A stretch of DNA of 64,000 nucleotides from Xiphias gladius (GCF_016859285.1 NC_053415.1:16997001-17061000), one strand, 5' to 3'; positions 48,401-59,521 are shown, counted from the stretch's first letter. Numbers and translations: made by a program. The notes: generated from the letters alone by a model not told the origin.

Positions 48401-51400
48401 GTGGATGTAACTCTGGACCCTGACACAGCCCATCCCAAACTGGTGCTGTCTGAAAACAGTAAACAGGTCTATCATGGTGATGTAGCGCTGAGCCTCCCTG
48501 ACAATCCAGAGAGGTTTTACCCCAGGGTTGGTGTTTCGGGAAAGGAGGGTTTTTCCTCCGGCAGGTTCTACTATGAGGTCCAGGTGGAAGGGAAGACCGA
48601 GTGGGATATTGGAGTTGGGCTTGAATCTGTCAACAGAAAGGGAGGGAATATGCTAAACCCTGAAAGAGGCTACTGGACCCTGGGGATGAGAGAAGACGAG
48701 AGCTACAGGGCCCTCAGCAGCACTCCTATCTGTGTGCCACTGGTCGAGAAGCCCCTGAGAGTCGGGGTGTATGTGGATCTGGAGTGGGTTACTTTTTACA
48801 ACGTGGACGCTGCTTCTCATATTTACTCATTCACTGGCTACTCATTCAATGAAAGACTTTTCCCCTACTTTAACCCCCGGCGTAATCATGGTGGCATCAA
48901 CTTTGCACCTCTGATCATCTTGCCTGTCAATTTCTAAAATCTGCTTTACTGCTTTCATCTATTAAAAAAAAAAAAAAATCGTGTACCAATTTCACATTAA
49001 AGGTAGCAAGGCTGTAGCATGATGTTTGTTGCTCGGTTTGCCTTAATAAAGTTTTGTTTACTCAGATGAGCCTTGTCTACTTTTTTTTCCCTTTGTTTTA
49101 ACACAAGTGAAAGTTTAGAATACATATACACAATAATCAAACAATTTAGGTTTATAAAAGCTACATTTGCAATATTTCATATGTGATTTTTAAAGCATTT
49201 GCATGTGCATGTGTGTGTTCAGGTGGCAGTGGAGCTCCCAAGGAGGTCCCTCTCCCCAGCGCTAAGCGCTGTGGTGTGGACGCTGCTCTCCTGTGGCATC
49301 CTGCTGGCATTCTGCTTCCTCCTCTTCACCCTGCGCTTCAAAAACAACAGGTGTTGTGCAAAGTGAAACACATACAACATATAAACACAAAGAGCCATTT
49401 AATGAAGTTTTATGGATTAATTGTTGCACTTGTTTTATCGTCAGGATTGTGAAGATGTCCAGTCCAAATCTGAATGTCCTGACTCTCTTTGGAAGTCTAC
49501 TGACTTATAGCAGTGGCTTCTTATTTGCCATTGATGAACGAACACATTCGCAAGGTGGACCATCTACAGCTGTGCTACAAGTAAGCACCCATGTCACCCT
49601 CAGTGCTCCATTATATTGCTGGATAAATCATCATTAGATAAGTATGCAGTGCTTTCTCCCACAGGCTCGAATGTGGACTCTTTGTGTTGGCAGTACCCTG
49701 GTGTTTGGACCAATTTTGGGGAAGACATGGAGACTGTACAGAGTGTTCACCCAGCGAGTGCCTGACAAAAGAGTGGTAGGCATGCGCTTCAGGCCTCCTG
49801 GCGGTCTCATCTGTTTTCAGCATACAAAGTCCAGGACCTTGTACTATTTTTATTTTTGTTACCCAGTCACTCTGGGATGCATAAATTCGATTAATTATTA
49901 CATTAGTATTTTTTGCAAGGTTATTTAAACCTTTTTAGAATTTATTTTAATTTATTTGGTGAACAGTTTTAAATTGTGGCTGATATTGTGAATCATGTGG
50001 AACTAATGCAAACATGGGTTGAAAGGGGTAAAATGGAAAAAAAAAATGCATGACAGACATTTTCAGACCAAGTGGTGCACTGATAGCATCTATTTTTAAT
50101 TGCTGACTTTCATATCTTCCTTAGTCAACGTATATTATGTAATGTTAATGTCACAATTTTGGTCTCACTTGATTTTGTGTCTGTTTCCTTAATAGTTAGC
50201 AGGACATCTCAAACTAATGTGTAGAGATTAATTTCAGTAGAAATTAAGGCCATTCGCCACGGGCAAAGTGATAAGCTTTTTGTGTGGACTCTGTTTTCTG
50301 TCTCAGATCATCCGAGACATCCAGCTGATGGGCATGGTGGCTTTGTTGATCCTGGTGGACACGCTGGTTCTCACCACCTGGAACCTCACAGACCCCATCA
50401 GATGCTCACGATCTGTCGGAGCTGTTGTCAAGGTAAAACTTAATGGTGATTCTGTGAAGCTGTACAGCAAGTTGTAAAACAAGTTATGAGTTTGTTTGTC
50501 TTTTGATAACAGGACAGTGTGGGAACTATAATTGCTGACCGTTTTTTTTCATGTACTTTTTATTGCTGCCAAATTAGGATTATTTGATTTGTATGAAATT
50601 GCTGGAAGGTTTGATTACGTGACTACAAAATACAAACTCCCTGATCCTCCTACCTTAATGTAATTATTTACAGTCACATTGGTGACATTGCCGAATATAA
50701 CTAGGTTTAAACTCACTAACAGAATATTGTTTTGTATGATGTAGGTGGCGGAGAGAGACATTTCCTACTCTTTGTCTCAGCTGGACTCTTGTTCTTCTGT
50801 ATACTCGAAACTGTGGGCTATCATTATTGCTGTCCAGAAGGTAAGTTATCTCTGTTCTATTCAAATGCAATGATTAAAACCTTACTTTGAGTTATGATAA
50901 CATGATTTATCTATTTACATAGTACTTAACGTGTTCTCTTTATGCAAAATTACTTTGTTCAAATTTAGAGAATAAAAAACTGAGTTAATCTCAGGTAAAA
51001 GAGAGGTTTCTTCATATTACTTAATTTATTTACTTATATATACTAGAAGGACTGCAGATGGTCAAGTCAATATATGCGACATGAACAAGATCAAAACCAA
51101 CATGTAGACTCAAATCTGGACAATGGATGACATATACATTTTTGAACCAATGTAATTGTTTGAGGTCCTAAGTCTGTCATTAATATATCAAAAAACAAAA
51201 GGTATCTCCAGCACTTACAAGAATTTAACAGAACCCAAAAATTACAAAGAGATGGATTTCAACATGTTGCTTTGCATTTTCTTTGTCCTTTGTCTTTACT
51301 TTATCCCTGCTTCTCTCTTCAGGGTTGTCTGCTCCTCTATGGCACTTATCTGGCTGGACTGACCAGCAACGTCAGCCACCCTCCAGTCAACCAGTCTCCC

Positions 51401-54400
51401 ACCATCATAACAGCCGTTACTTTAGTCACCCTCTGCTCAGCTGTGGTCGTCCCCGTGTCCATCTTCTTGCAGGCCTGGCCCAACCTAGTCTACAGCACTG
51501 TGGCTGGAGCTATCTTCATCTGCACATTGGCCACTAACTGTATGCTGTTTGTGCCTCAGGTTAGAAAAAAACACCCACAGATACATATAGCAGATGAAAC
51601 TGCTGAGGAAAAGGTGTCTCAGAAAAAAAAAAAAAACACACCATATTTATTTATTTATCTATTTGATCAAAAAAAACAAAACACGTTTCCTTAGCCTTGG
51701 AAAAGACCTGAAATTTCCTTGTGTCCAGTGATGACAGTGGTACTTTTGTACCAGCTCTTCAGCACAAACCACAAGGAAGAGGAATTTTATTTTTTAGTCT
51801 TAAATGTCAGGCAATCATAGGATACTCTGTCTGGAAACCAGCAACAAACACAGGCATTCAACCAGACAGGCAGAAACTGCAGATAGACAGACGTATGACA
51901 AACAGACAGATGAACAACAGATAAGGGGTTTTGACAATACCAGTAAATTCTATGATTGACATTGGTGCCCATTACTCCCTTTTCCATATGCCTGTCAGTT
52001 TGCCATATCTATCAGTGGAGTGTGACTCACACAGAAGGTGTTTATGAGTCATAACTACGTAGGCTGTTGCAAACAGGTTTATGACTCTCTTCGTGTCTGG
52101 CAGTGGGTTTATGTTATGATAAAGGAATGCATTGGAAAGGAAAAGGAAATATCTGAACAATGAGTAATATGCTCCAATAATACCTGGTCAAAAGGTCCCA
52201 TGTCAAATGGTCCGGGTAACATTTACCACTACTGTGTGCATTTCTATAGCTGAACGTTAGTGTAAAGATCTGTACTTTCTTTCACCCATCCAAAATGTCA
52301 TACTCACCACCATGCAGCTGACCCAGTGGCGGCAATTTGAAGAGGATCAGAACAACCCGGGTCAGATGGCAAAGTATTTCAGCAGCCCTAGTAAGAGCCA
52401 GCTGTCTGTGTATAGCCAGGATGAGATCTACTACCTGCTGGGGGAGAACAACTCCATGAAAAAACTCCTTAATGAGGTACTGCATCAGTCTTTCACCATA
52501 CTATCTGCCATTTAATAAGGAGGTCTGATAGGATATCAAATAGAATTTGTGTGAGCATGTCATGTCAAGTGAGCATGTCATGTCATGAACCTAGTTGCTG
52601 AATTATCTCATAATGCAACAATTTGTTATTTTAATTTGTTGTCAATCATCCAGACCACACTTCTCTTAAACATTTATTCCTGGTGTTGTTTGCTCTTTGA
52701 AAGCATAGCTAGAAATAATGGAGCTCGTTTTTAGTCATACTAGTGGGTTGGCCAATGGCAAAGTGGCAATGTTGATCTGTCGGTCAGTTGGCCCAACCCT
52801 TTGGTCCAGACTGAAATATCTCAGATTTTTTTCATGGTCCCCAGAAGATGAATCCCAATGATTTTGGTGATCCCCTGTCAAATTTGAATTTTTCTAATAT
52901 TTTGGTTTATGTCAGAAAACTGCAAAACTAATTATTCCCATCAGCCTAAGCTGTTCTTTGTGTTTAGTGCTAATAAGCTGATTTTATCATACTAACATGC
53001 TCAATTAAGATGCTGAACACGGTAAACATTAAACCTTGTCATTGTTATGCTGATAGCATTTAGCTCAAAGCAATGCAGTGCTTGTTAGCATGGCTGTAGC
53101 CACTCTTTACTTTCAGTCGTCTTCTAACACTGATTTTCCATCCAATATAAAACACATCTCAAGGCATAAAATTGCCTATCGTTGATAATTCATTTTAGAT
53201 ACAACGCCTTTTCAAGTCAGGCCAACAGAAGGAAATTGTGGTCTCTTGCTGGCAATAATCCCTCAAAAGCATGTTGCCTGACAGACTTTACTCTGTTATT
53301 TTTTACCGTCTTTTCAGAAGGGGTGTCTGTGTTCGCTGAGACTTTCACTTATCAAAATGTAATAGAATGCATTGCAAATTGGCTGGGAATTTCTTTTTAA
53401 TTTTTACTTTAATTGAGTCGAAAATAAAGCGAAATGACACCGGCTGTTTAACAATATATTGACAGTTTTCTCCTAGCGCTTGACTCTGCTGTTTGTCTCC
53501 CTTCAAACCACATCCAGGAAACTGTGCACATTTTGTTTAGAGGAAGACTACACTTCAAGATCCTATTTCTTGTGTTGGTTTTTACAATTTCCAGAAAAAC
53601 GCTGTGATTGACAGTCTGCAGGAGCAGGTGAATAATGCCAAGGATAAACTCCTGCGACTCGTGTCAGCCAGCCAGACCTGCGAGGACCAGGACATGGACT
53701 CTTCTGCCACCAACCTCAACTCCTCCTCCACTCGGACCACAGAGCTTCAGTCTGATGGCCCCTCCTCTTCTTCTCTACCTCAGAGAGACACTAGGTCTCA
53801 ACTCTCAACCCCTCACCTGACTGCTGCTGCCGTTCAACCGTCTTCTGAGCATCCCACAGCTCCAAACTCCTCGAACCCCATTACTGCTTCCTCCCCTCTC
53901 CTCGATGATATGTATGTGGGTGATAATCAAAAGAGTGCGTCTATCTCTGGCCCTACAGACAAAGACACAGCTGAGTCCAGAACAGAAGATGATCTCAAAC
54001 AGCCTGTGTCCCTCCCGTCTGCTGGATTACTCAGGACAGCAGAGGAGACCGTTAACTTTGTCACTTCCCTACAAGACTGTAGAGGGTTAAACCCCTTTCA
54101 GGTTGAAACTTTCGGCAATCACAGTGGCCTAACATCTCAGCTGGAACCAAACGCCAGACCGCCTGGTTTTGTTAGCAGCGAGCAGTTGCAGGAGATCCTC
54201 CAGGAGCTGAGCTTGGATGCAGTAACGGAAAGCACACTTCGATCTCCCGGTCAAACAGCCAGGACGCCCTCTCAGCTAAAATTTACAGCAGACTCCACAC
54301 TCTCCCCTCTCTCCCCGTGGACACCAGGCTGCCCTCATCCTCCTGTTCTCTTCCGTTACCCCAGCATCTCACCCTACGCGATGAGGAAACGTCGGCCGCC

Positions 54401-54944
54401 CTTCAACTCATCTAGAAGAAGTTTGACCCCTCTCTGCTTCTACACAGGTTGTGGGAAGCTAAGGGAAAACTGTGAACACCCAAATCCAGGCAAGCACCAT
54501 GATGGGGTCATTGTGGATGGTACCCTCCTCCAGGTTCCCCACTGTGACCTTGAGCTAGAGGAGGAGGAGGAGGAGGAAGCAGAAAGGCAGGAAGTGATGA
54601 GAAAATCTCGGAGGTGTGTTTCAAGGTCTCACAGATGTTCAGTGTTGCATTGTGCAGAACACAATCACACAGCGCGACCTGATGTGGAAGCGGTTGGTGA
54701 TAATGAGCAGCACCACAGACGCATCAGAGACTCCTGTGGGTACTGGGACTCAGACTCAAGCAGCTCAACAGACTATTGTTACTACCACCGTCCATACTGC
54801 GACTCCTGCCTGCAGCGTGGCTCGTTCCTGTCCTCTGACAGCTCTTCAGACTCCTCCGACAGCGAGTACGAAGGCTACACCAGCCTCTACCGCTCCCCAC
54901 ACCCTGTGGTATTCAAAGAAGACCTCAAACCCACCTTTGTATGA
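45368..54944 (+). CDS. gpr156: Probable G-protein coupled receptor 156
   Basis: Class C (GABA-B-related) orphan receptor lacking a large extracellular ligand domain; known in vertebrates for Gi-type signalling that sets hair-cell orientation in the inner ear and lateral line. Nine coding exons: 45368-45484, 49223-49350, 49445-49580, 49665-49775, 50307-50432, 50745-50840, 51323-51559, 52318-52476, 53595-54944; 819 residues (human 814). Short N-terminus MEPELNCSSHCSS with an NCS sequon, TM1 about 53-75, TM2 91-111, TM3 130-148, TM4 169-190, TM5 228-252, TM6 265-288, TM7 293-317, then an intracellular tail with a coiled-coil-like VIDSLQEQVNNAKDKLLRLV and the conserved end HRPYCDSC...KEDLKPTFV. 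The last exon (449 codons) encodes most of the tail. An in-frame ATG at 45335 could extend the N-terminus by 11 residues; I prefer 45368 because human starts MEPEIN. Confidence 0.95.
46025..46640 (-). mobile_element. Tc1-like transposon remnant (N-terminal half)
   Basis: Minus-strand 46125-46418 gives MTSKELPAELRSIRISGEGK, KLSNQGRRALVREVTKNLMV and TLAELQRSCE, the helix-turn-helix region of a fish Tc1-like transposase. Upstream UTR words CAAATCATGTCCAATCAATT and GAATACGTTCCGAATGCAC mark the element's outer part. The catalytic half is missing and an A/K-rich slippage tract replaces part of the linker. Inactive. Confidence 0.85.
47282..48937 (+). pseudogene. TRIM/bloodthirsty-type RING-B-box-PRY-SPRY gene, frame-broken
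   Basis: An E3 ubiquitin-ligase-type tripartite protein in order. RING (C15, C18, C30, H32, C35, C38, C51, C54) is intact in 47282-47554. The frame then shifts, and a TGA at about 47643 interrupts DVCVGKRVKALKS. The B-box part (RVCKKHEK, then LLDLFCNTDQTYVCQTC in another frame) shows a one-base insertion near 47773. The coiled-coil region (47910-48215) switches frame at least twice. PRY-SPRY (about 48300-48937: LDPDTAHPKLVLSENSKQVY, RFYYEVQVEGKTEWDIGVGL, ERGYWTLGMR, PLRVGVYVDLEWVTFYNVD) is intact to the stop. There are no introns within it. It sits in sense orientation inside gpr156 intron 1, with an A15 tract at 48963 and AATAAA at 49045-49050. It resembles fish TRIM39/TRIM21-like (btr) genes. 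Sequencing indels remain an alternative to true decay. Confidence 0.85.
49223..49350 (+). CDS. gpr156: gpr156 coding exon 2 (TM1)
   Basis: It encodes VAVELPRRSLSPALSAV to TLRFKNN, residues 40-81. Acceptor GTGTTCAG; donor is GTGTTG after AACAACAG, phase 2. Confidence 0.93.
49445..49580 (+). CDS. gpr156: gpr156 coding exon 3 (TM2)
   Basis: It encodes IVKMSSPNLNVLTLFGSLL to STAVLQ, residues 82-127; KMSSPNLN is identical to human. Donor GTAAGC, phase 0. Confidence 0.95.
49665..49775 (+). CDS. gpr156: gpr156 coding exon 4 (TM3)
   Basis: It encodes ARMWTLCVGSTLVFGPILGK to QRVPDKRV, residues 128-164. The RVFTQRVPDKRV intracellular loop is nearly human. Donor GTAGGC, phase 0. Confidence 0.95.
49776..50306 (+). 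other. gpr156: gpr156 intron 4
   Basis: AT-rich non-coding intron; nothing recognised. Confidence 0.7.
50307..50432 (+). CDS. gpr156: gpr156 coding exon 5 (TM4)
   Basis: It encodes IIRDIQLMGMVALLILVD to VGAVVK, residues 165-206. Acceptor GTCTCAG, donor GTAAAA, phase 0. Confidence 0.94.
50745..50840 (+). CDS. gpr156: gpr156 coding exon 6 (extracellular loop 2, TM5 start)
   Basis: It encodes VAERDISYSLSQLDSCSS to IAVQK, residues 207-238. Acceptor GATGTAG, donor GTAAGT, phase 0. Confidence 0.92.
50841..51322 (+). other. gpr156: gpr156 intron 6
   Basis: AT-rich non-coding intron; nothing recognised. Confidence 0.7.
51323..51559 (+). CDS. gpr156: gpr156 coding exon 7 (TM5-TM7)
   Basis: It encodes GCLLLYGTYLAGLTSNVS to CMLFVPQ, residues 239-317; LLLYGxYLAGLTxxVSxPPVNQS follows human closely. 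Donor is GTTAGA, phase 0. Confidence 0.95.
51560..52317 (+). other. gpr156: gpr156 intron 7
   Basis: Non-coding intron with an A14 run near 51626 and CAGACAGA-type short repeats near 51862-51920. Nothing else recognised. Confidence 0.65.
52318..52476 (+). CDS. gpr156: gpr156 coding exon 8 (membrane-proximal tail)
   Basis: It encodes LTQWRQFEEDQNNPGQMA to KKLLNE, residues 318-370; QMAKYFSSPSKS parallels human RMAKYFSTPNKS. Acceptor CATGCAG, donor GTACTG, phase 0. Confidence 0.93.
52745..53110 (+). repeat. Teleost interspersed repeat in gpr156 intron 8
   Basis: GTCCAGACTGAAATATCTCAG, CATGGTCCCCAGAAGATGAA, TGATTTTGGTGATCCCCTG, TTTGTGTTTAGTGCTAATAA and GCATTTAGCTCAAAGCAATG to TTAGCATGGCTGTAGC follow a very common fish repeat in correct order, with part of the middle missing. 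Non-coding. Confidence 0.7.
53595..54944 (+). CDS. gpr156: gpr156 last coding exon (cytoplasmic tail)
   Basis: 449 codons plus TGA. It starts KNAVIDSLQEQVNNAKDK, contains Ser/Thr-rich low-complexity sequence, a helical LQEILQELSLDAV motif (human LQEVLQDLGLGPE), an acidic (Glu)n run from about 54555, the CYYHRPYCDSC motif, and ends DLKPTFV. Acceptor TTTCCAG. Confidence 0.95.
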   Translation, partial: KNAVIDSLQEQVNNAKDKLLRLVSASQTCEDQDMDSSATNLNSSSTRTTELQSDGPSSSSLPQRDTRSQLSTPHLTAAAVQPSSEHPTAPNSSNPITASSPLLDDMYVGDNQKSASISGPTDKDTAESRTEDDLKQPVSLPSAGLLRTAEETVNFVTSLQDCRGLNPFQVETFGNHSGLTSQLEPNARPPGFVSSEQLQEILQELSLDAVTESTLRSPGQTARTPSQLKFTADSTLSPLSPWTPGCPHPPVLFRYPSISPYAMRKRRPPFNSSRRSLTPLCFYTGCGKLRENCEHPNPGKHHDGVIVDGTLLQVPHCDLELEEEEEEEAERQEVMRKSRRCVSRSHRCSVLHCAEHNHTARPDVEAVGDNEQHHRRIRDSCGYWDSDSSSSTDYCYYHRPYCDSCLQRGSFLSSDSSSDSSDSEYEGYTSLYRSPHPVVFKEDLKPTFV

Positions 54945-55288
54945 ATACAGGTTTACTGCACTTTACAGGTTCATCCATTTCCACCTCTTGAATTCATTTC
55001 CGAAGAACATTAATATTAGCTTTGAGGATAGGACAAAATTTGAGTGTGCATTAGGATATTGTGCATCTATATTGGGAGATAATTTGACAGAAGCTTTCAA
55101 TAGGAATGTGTTTATCATTCTGTATGAAGAGAGGGTTGGTATTCTTGAATCTTGCATCGTGGGACAGACACTATTAGATTTGTGAGATTTTTTTTGTAGC
55201 TCAAAAGCACACAAAGCTGTTTTACTTTTTAATATTTCTGCTGTCAGATGAAAACCCTTACAGTTTGACATTTAGAGTAACAAATAAA
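54945..55288 (+). promoter_or_regulatory. gpr156: gpr156 3' UTR and polyadenylation signal
   Basis: A canonical AATAAA at 55283-55288 follows the TGA by about 340 bp. Later alternative signals are possible. Confidence 0.5.
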
Positions 55289-57990
55289 AAAGCCCAGAAA
55301 GCAAAATTAATGGTTTTCACAGAACAGTTGAAATGTGCATTATATTAGCTATTATGCAGATGTTTTATTTATTTTAATATTTATTAGATGTTTTGGTTTA
55401 CAGAATTATTTTGTGTCCTTTTTACCATTTTACATTTTCATACATGTAACTTAAAATGTTGCCATGCCATTTTATTGCATAGTCTGTATTTTGTAGTTTG
55501 AGTTTTGCTTTAATTTTCAAATGCCCTACATTGTCTACACAACACTCTGCATTTGCTATCACATGCTTCCCATCTACAGCTGGTTTATGAGACACCACAC
55601 CCTGTCAGAGCACTTGGGGAAAATAGGTCACTGCATTCGCGTTATACTCTTGATTATTTTCTCTGTATTTATTTAATGTGCAAAGGTCACAGTTAGCTGA
55701 AATGTATATCACGTGTGTGAGTGTTTAAGTGTGCGTGAGAGAGAGAGAGTACCCTGCTGCCCTTTGATCTTAAAGTCATCACCTGGTTTTTTTTTTTTCT
55801 TCTCCTTCAAAAGAAACTCCACACCACGTCATGTTCATTCTGTGTCTTCTCCTGTTTTGACCTATAAAAGAGCAAAACAGAAAGTGTATGGAACGTTGAC
55901 TTGATGCAGGCCTGAAATAACCTGCAGGGGTATCACAGGGGCAAAAAGGAGCCCCTATTAAGACCAACGTTCTCACATTCCCTCAAAGCATTTTACCTAG
56001 AGACTCACAAACCATAAAGGGTTTCTATGCAGGAATGCTAACCTGCCCCAGGTTTGCTGCTGTTATAAGGTTAGATATGCAGCATGTAAGCATATTAAAA
56101 GTAGATTTTGACACAAGACCCCTGTCATAAGACAGGGCCTCAAGTTTGGGTGAAAATGCAGGAGCCACCTTAAGGCTCTTACCATTTCAGTTTTTAATTG
56201 TAGTGTTGCATAATACTATTTGTAACTGATCAAATTGCCACCAAGCAATTTACATGCAGACAACCTGAGACTTCTGGGGCCCCTAAGTGTCAGTTGACCA
56301 CCGTGCCCGACTTGTGATGATGAATACAATACTAAATTTGACATTTATTGGCCTTTCCGTGATAAAAGCAATATCTTTACTGGATTAGAATATTTGCCAG
56401 CATCCATTTCATGTGACTTTAATCAAGACCAAAATACTTTCTAAAGACAAATTCAAGAGTTTCTATGATCTCTCTTCAACACAGACAAAAAACAAAAAAC
56501 TTGCCTTTCTCTCTGTCACTCCCTCCCACTATCTCCTCTCTGTGTTTTTTCTCCTCCTCTAATGGGAAAATGTGTGTTTGCCGGGGGAGGTGTTGCTACG
56601 AAGGGAAAACGGAGTCTTGCGTTACTTCTGCTCAGCTGCCTGTTTTTGAGATGCTGCTGCTCTCTATTCTGCATATGAACCATTGAAGGGCAGCCTGGGA
56701 GAAATTCCCTTTGATATAGAACATAACAGAGTATAAATAAACCACACAAAAGACCAACTAACAGCATCCTTCTACAGAAGGAAAGACTTTCCTGCCAAGC
56801 CACTCTGTTTAAGATGAGGAAAACTGGCAAATTGAGGAACTGTGGAATAAAAATAGTTGTCAGTCAATCACACTTATATTTTTTTTCTTCAAATAACACA
56901 ATAGTCCATGGTTATCCACTACATCATTCAAAATTTAATACAAAATCTTCTGGTTTTAGGTCATCAGAGAAGGATTTCTAATAAGTCACTATTTTTAATG
57001 GGTTAAGTTGTAACTAAAGGTTTTATTGATGGTTAATAAAACATCTGCTAATGCTCTGTTGTTCAGTTAAAAGCCATTAATAAGATCATTTTTTGGGTCG
57101 CCAGATTGTGAAAAATCTCTTGCTGATTTGACTACTTACTTTGTGAAAAAGAGCCGCAGAAGATTGGGACTGACAGCCATCTATAATAACTTATTAAACA
57201 TTTATTAAATATATTTGTTTTTAATTATTGGATTACCACAAGTTTGTAACAGTGTTCTTACCAAACAGAAATGAAAAACAAAAGCCACAGCGATTTTTTT
57301 TTTTTTACAACTTGGCAACACAAAACTTGCTCTTATTAACTGATATTAAACTGATCTATTAAGCATGACTAAAGGTTCAAGTTCTAGCTTTATTGCAATA
57401 GAGGGATGCACAATGAAATGTAACCTTCTTCATACATAAAATGTACAAATAAGTCAAAGATATTAAATTAGAGTAGAATTTTAAAAAGTAATAAAAAACA
57501 GAACAGATAAGAGTACACTCCAGTAATAGTACGACATGGCCTGTTGTACAAGATGTGCAAAATAGCAGGAAGTTGCAGTGCAAAGAACTGAGGGAGTAGT
57601 GGGACAGAAGGTGTAATAATATAATAATATATTATTAATAATATAATATATATATATAATATACATAATATGATTTCCAATAGAGAAGAGAAAATAAAAA
57701 TAAAGGATTTTTAAACATTAATAAAGCAATAAATTCCAACTTTATAACCCCTTTATAAATCTTGCCTTATTATAAAGTAGTAGGCTACCGCATAAATGAT
57801 AATAAGAATAATAAACTTTATTTATACAATAAAGCTTAAAGTGCTCCATAAAAATGAAAAAGAATAGAGATGACAATTTAAACAACAGTTAAAATGTTAA
57901 GGATATAATAGATATGGATGTATAGGCCAAATTTAACTGGGTAAAGAGTTGTAGTGACAGGGCAGCCATGCAAATATTCGCACATACATT
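55289..57990. other. Intergenic gpr156-gsk3b with AT-rich repeats
   Basis: No supported gene. 57380-57680 resembles low-complexity 3' parts of fish LINE-like repeats (TGTACAAGATGTGCAAAATA) and includes a (TAATA)n-rich patch at 57615-57665. AATAATAAACTTTATTTATA to AAAGTGCTCCATAAA (57808-57852) resembles the tail of another widespread fish repeat. Confidence 0.4.
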
Positions 57991-57999
57991 ATCAGGAAT

Positions 58000-59234
58000 T
58001 ATTATGAATTAAAAAGTGTCGAGGAGAGACAGAGGATGGGCTTTTGTAACTGACATAGCAACAGTGCTGCATGACCACCGGTGCACTGTGACAGCCGGGT
58101 CCGTTTGAACTGACAGTCTGGATTCGGAGATTCCATTGGCCGACGAAGTCATCAATCCCGGGAGCAGCTCCGCCCCCTGTCCCTGTCGCGGCGTGGGGAA
58201 AAGCCTTTGAAGTCGCGAGGGCGGTGCCAAGCAAATTGTGCCATGTGGTGCTCAAGAGCGGCGGTCTGATTGAACCAGAGGAACACGGTCAACGCCCATT
58301 TCTGAAGGATACCCCCTCTGATTGGCTCAATCGGCCACCCCAGATTCACTGTTTGCGCGTTCACAGTTTTCCTATTCTCCGTCGCGGGTTACGTCAGTGG
58401 CGTGAACCTCCTCCCGACACAGCGGAGCAATCCCTGTAACCTTTTACAGAAAAGGCGTAGCTAAGGTGCGCAGCGACAAAGACAGCGAGCCCGAAACCTA
58501 TGGGGAAGGAATAAAAAAAGAAATTCAGTATCGTCGCACTCTGTACGTAAAGACCATCATTTTCGGAAGAGCTCGCTGCCCCGGGGCCTCGGTAAAGACA
58601 CCGAAATTTGACGGCAGCGAAGGCGGATTTTAGCCAGCGTAAAGCCATTGAATTCGTTGAAGAAGACTGTGGCAACTGGCAGATTTTCCGTTGGACGCTC
58701 TGTAGGCTAGGGTATAGCGAGGGAGCCGCCATGGCAGTCGGATCATTGAGCCTCCACATCGGGATATGAAGAGAAACTGCATGCGTCCCGAATCGTCAAG
58801 AAAACGCCGCATTTACCTGTGATCCGCACCGGATCAAAGCTCTTAACATCTGAACTCACCCTACTTCATCTTTGTGAAATTGATTCCGCTTCCAGAAAGA
58901 AATCGCAATTGGTTTTAATCGGGGGGCCACAGGGAGAGGCCAGATTCATGACTATTTTAGTCGGAGACGTGTCTTCAAAGGGCCGCTGAAAGAAAACCGG
59001 GAATATAAGGAAGAAACGATGCTCTGATTGACCGCTGGTGGGAAAGAAAGGGTAGTTTATTAGGTGATAAGAACTAGTGTGAAGGATCGTGGGATTTCTG
59101 CCTGTCCTCCCCGTGAATTACAGTGATATTCATTTACTGGCATCCTCTTTGGATGAGAAGGGTCGGCGAATCGATCAGTCCTGCCGTTTAGCAAGTCACA
59201 GTCTCCGAGTCGAGAGAATCAAAGGGATTGGATC
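58000..59234 (+). promoter_or_regulatory. gsk3b: gsk3b promoter and long 5' UTR
   Basis: GC- and CpG-richer than flanking DNA, with inverted CCAAT boxes (ATTGG) at 58135-58139 and 58321-58325. The start codon lies about 900 bp downstream, consistent with the long GC-rich 5' UTR of vertebrate GSK3B. Several upstream ATGs with short reading frames occur in the presumed UTR (for example one at about 58949 that closes after 14 codons). The transcription start is not determined. Confidence 0.6.
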
Positions 59235-59322
59235 ATGTCGGGTCGGCCCAGGACCACATCCTTCGCGGAGAGCTGCAAACCAGTGCCGCAGCCCTCGGCT
59301 TTCGGCAGCATGAAAGTCAGCA
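59235..59322 (+). CDS. gsk3b: Glycogen synthase kinase-3 beta, first coding exon (partial gene)
   Basis: Encodes [20 protein letters not shown] then SAFGSMKVS and one base of the next codon; human GSK3B reads [20 protein letters not shown] here. Ser9, the inhibitory site phosphorylated by Akt-type kinases, is present in the RPRTTS context. The donor GTAAGT follows 59322 in phase 1, as expected for a split Arg codon (KVSR). GSK3-beta is the Ser/Thr kinase of Wnt, insulin and Hedgehog signalling. The kinase domain is encoded by later exons, none of which is in this window; I looked for KVIGNGSFG-type sequence downstream and did not see it. Confidence 0.96.
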
Positions 59323-59518
59323 GTAAGTACACCGATGTAATCCTAGAGTAGCCTACCTTTTTCTGCATGCACCAGGCCCAGTGTGGGCTACATATCCTCG
59401 CTAAATGGCTCGTCACTAACCAGGCTGACAATGTGTCAAGCGAGTATGACGTTAGCTCTGGATAGCTTAGCCCTGCCATATATCTGTGTCACTGACTAAG
59501 ATTGGCCAGTGCTGAGTG

Positions 59519-59521
<3 letters not shown>

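Larger units (their letters stand above)
45485..49222 (+). other. gpr156: gpr156 intron 1, hosts a Tc1 remnant and a TRIM copy
   Basis: 3.7-kb intron between the N-terminal exon and TM1 exon. Besides the two listed insertions, 45485-46000 holds CA-rich sequence and 46645-47200 shows nothing recognisable. Confidence 0.8.

Noticed and set aside
54616-55185. 189-codon open frame overlapping the end of gpr156
   Set aside because: It is a shadow in another frame of the gpr156 tail exon, and its 3' part is UTR.
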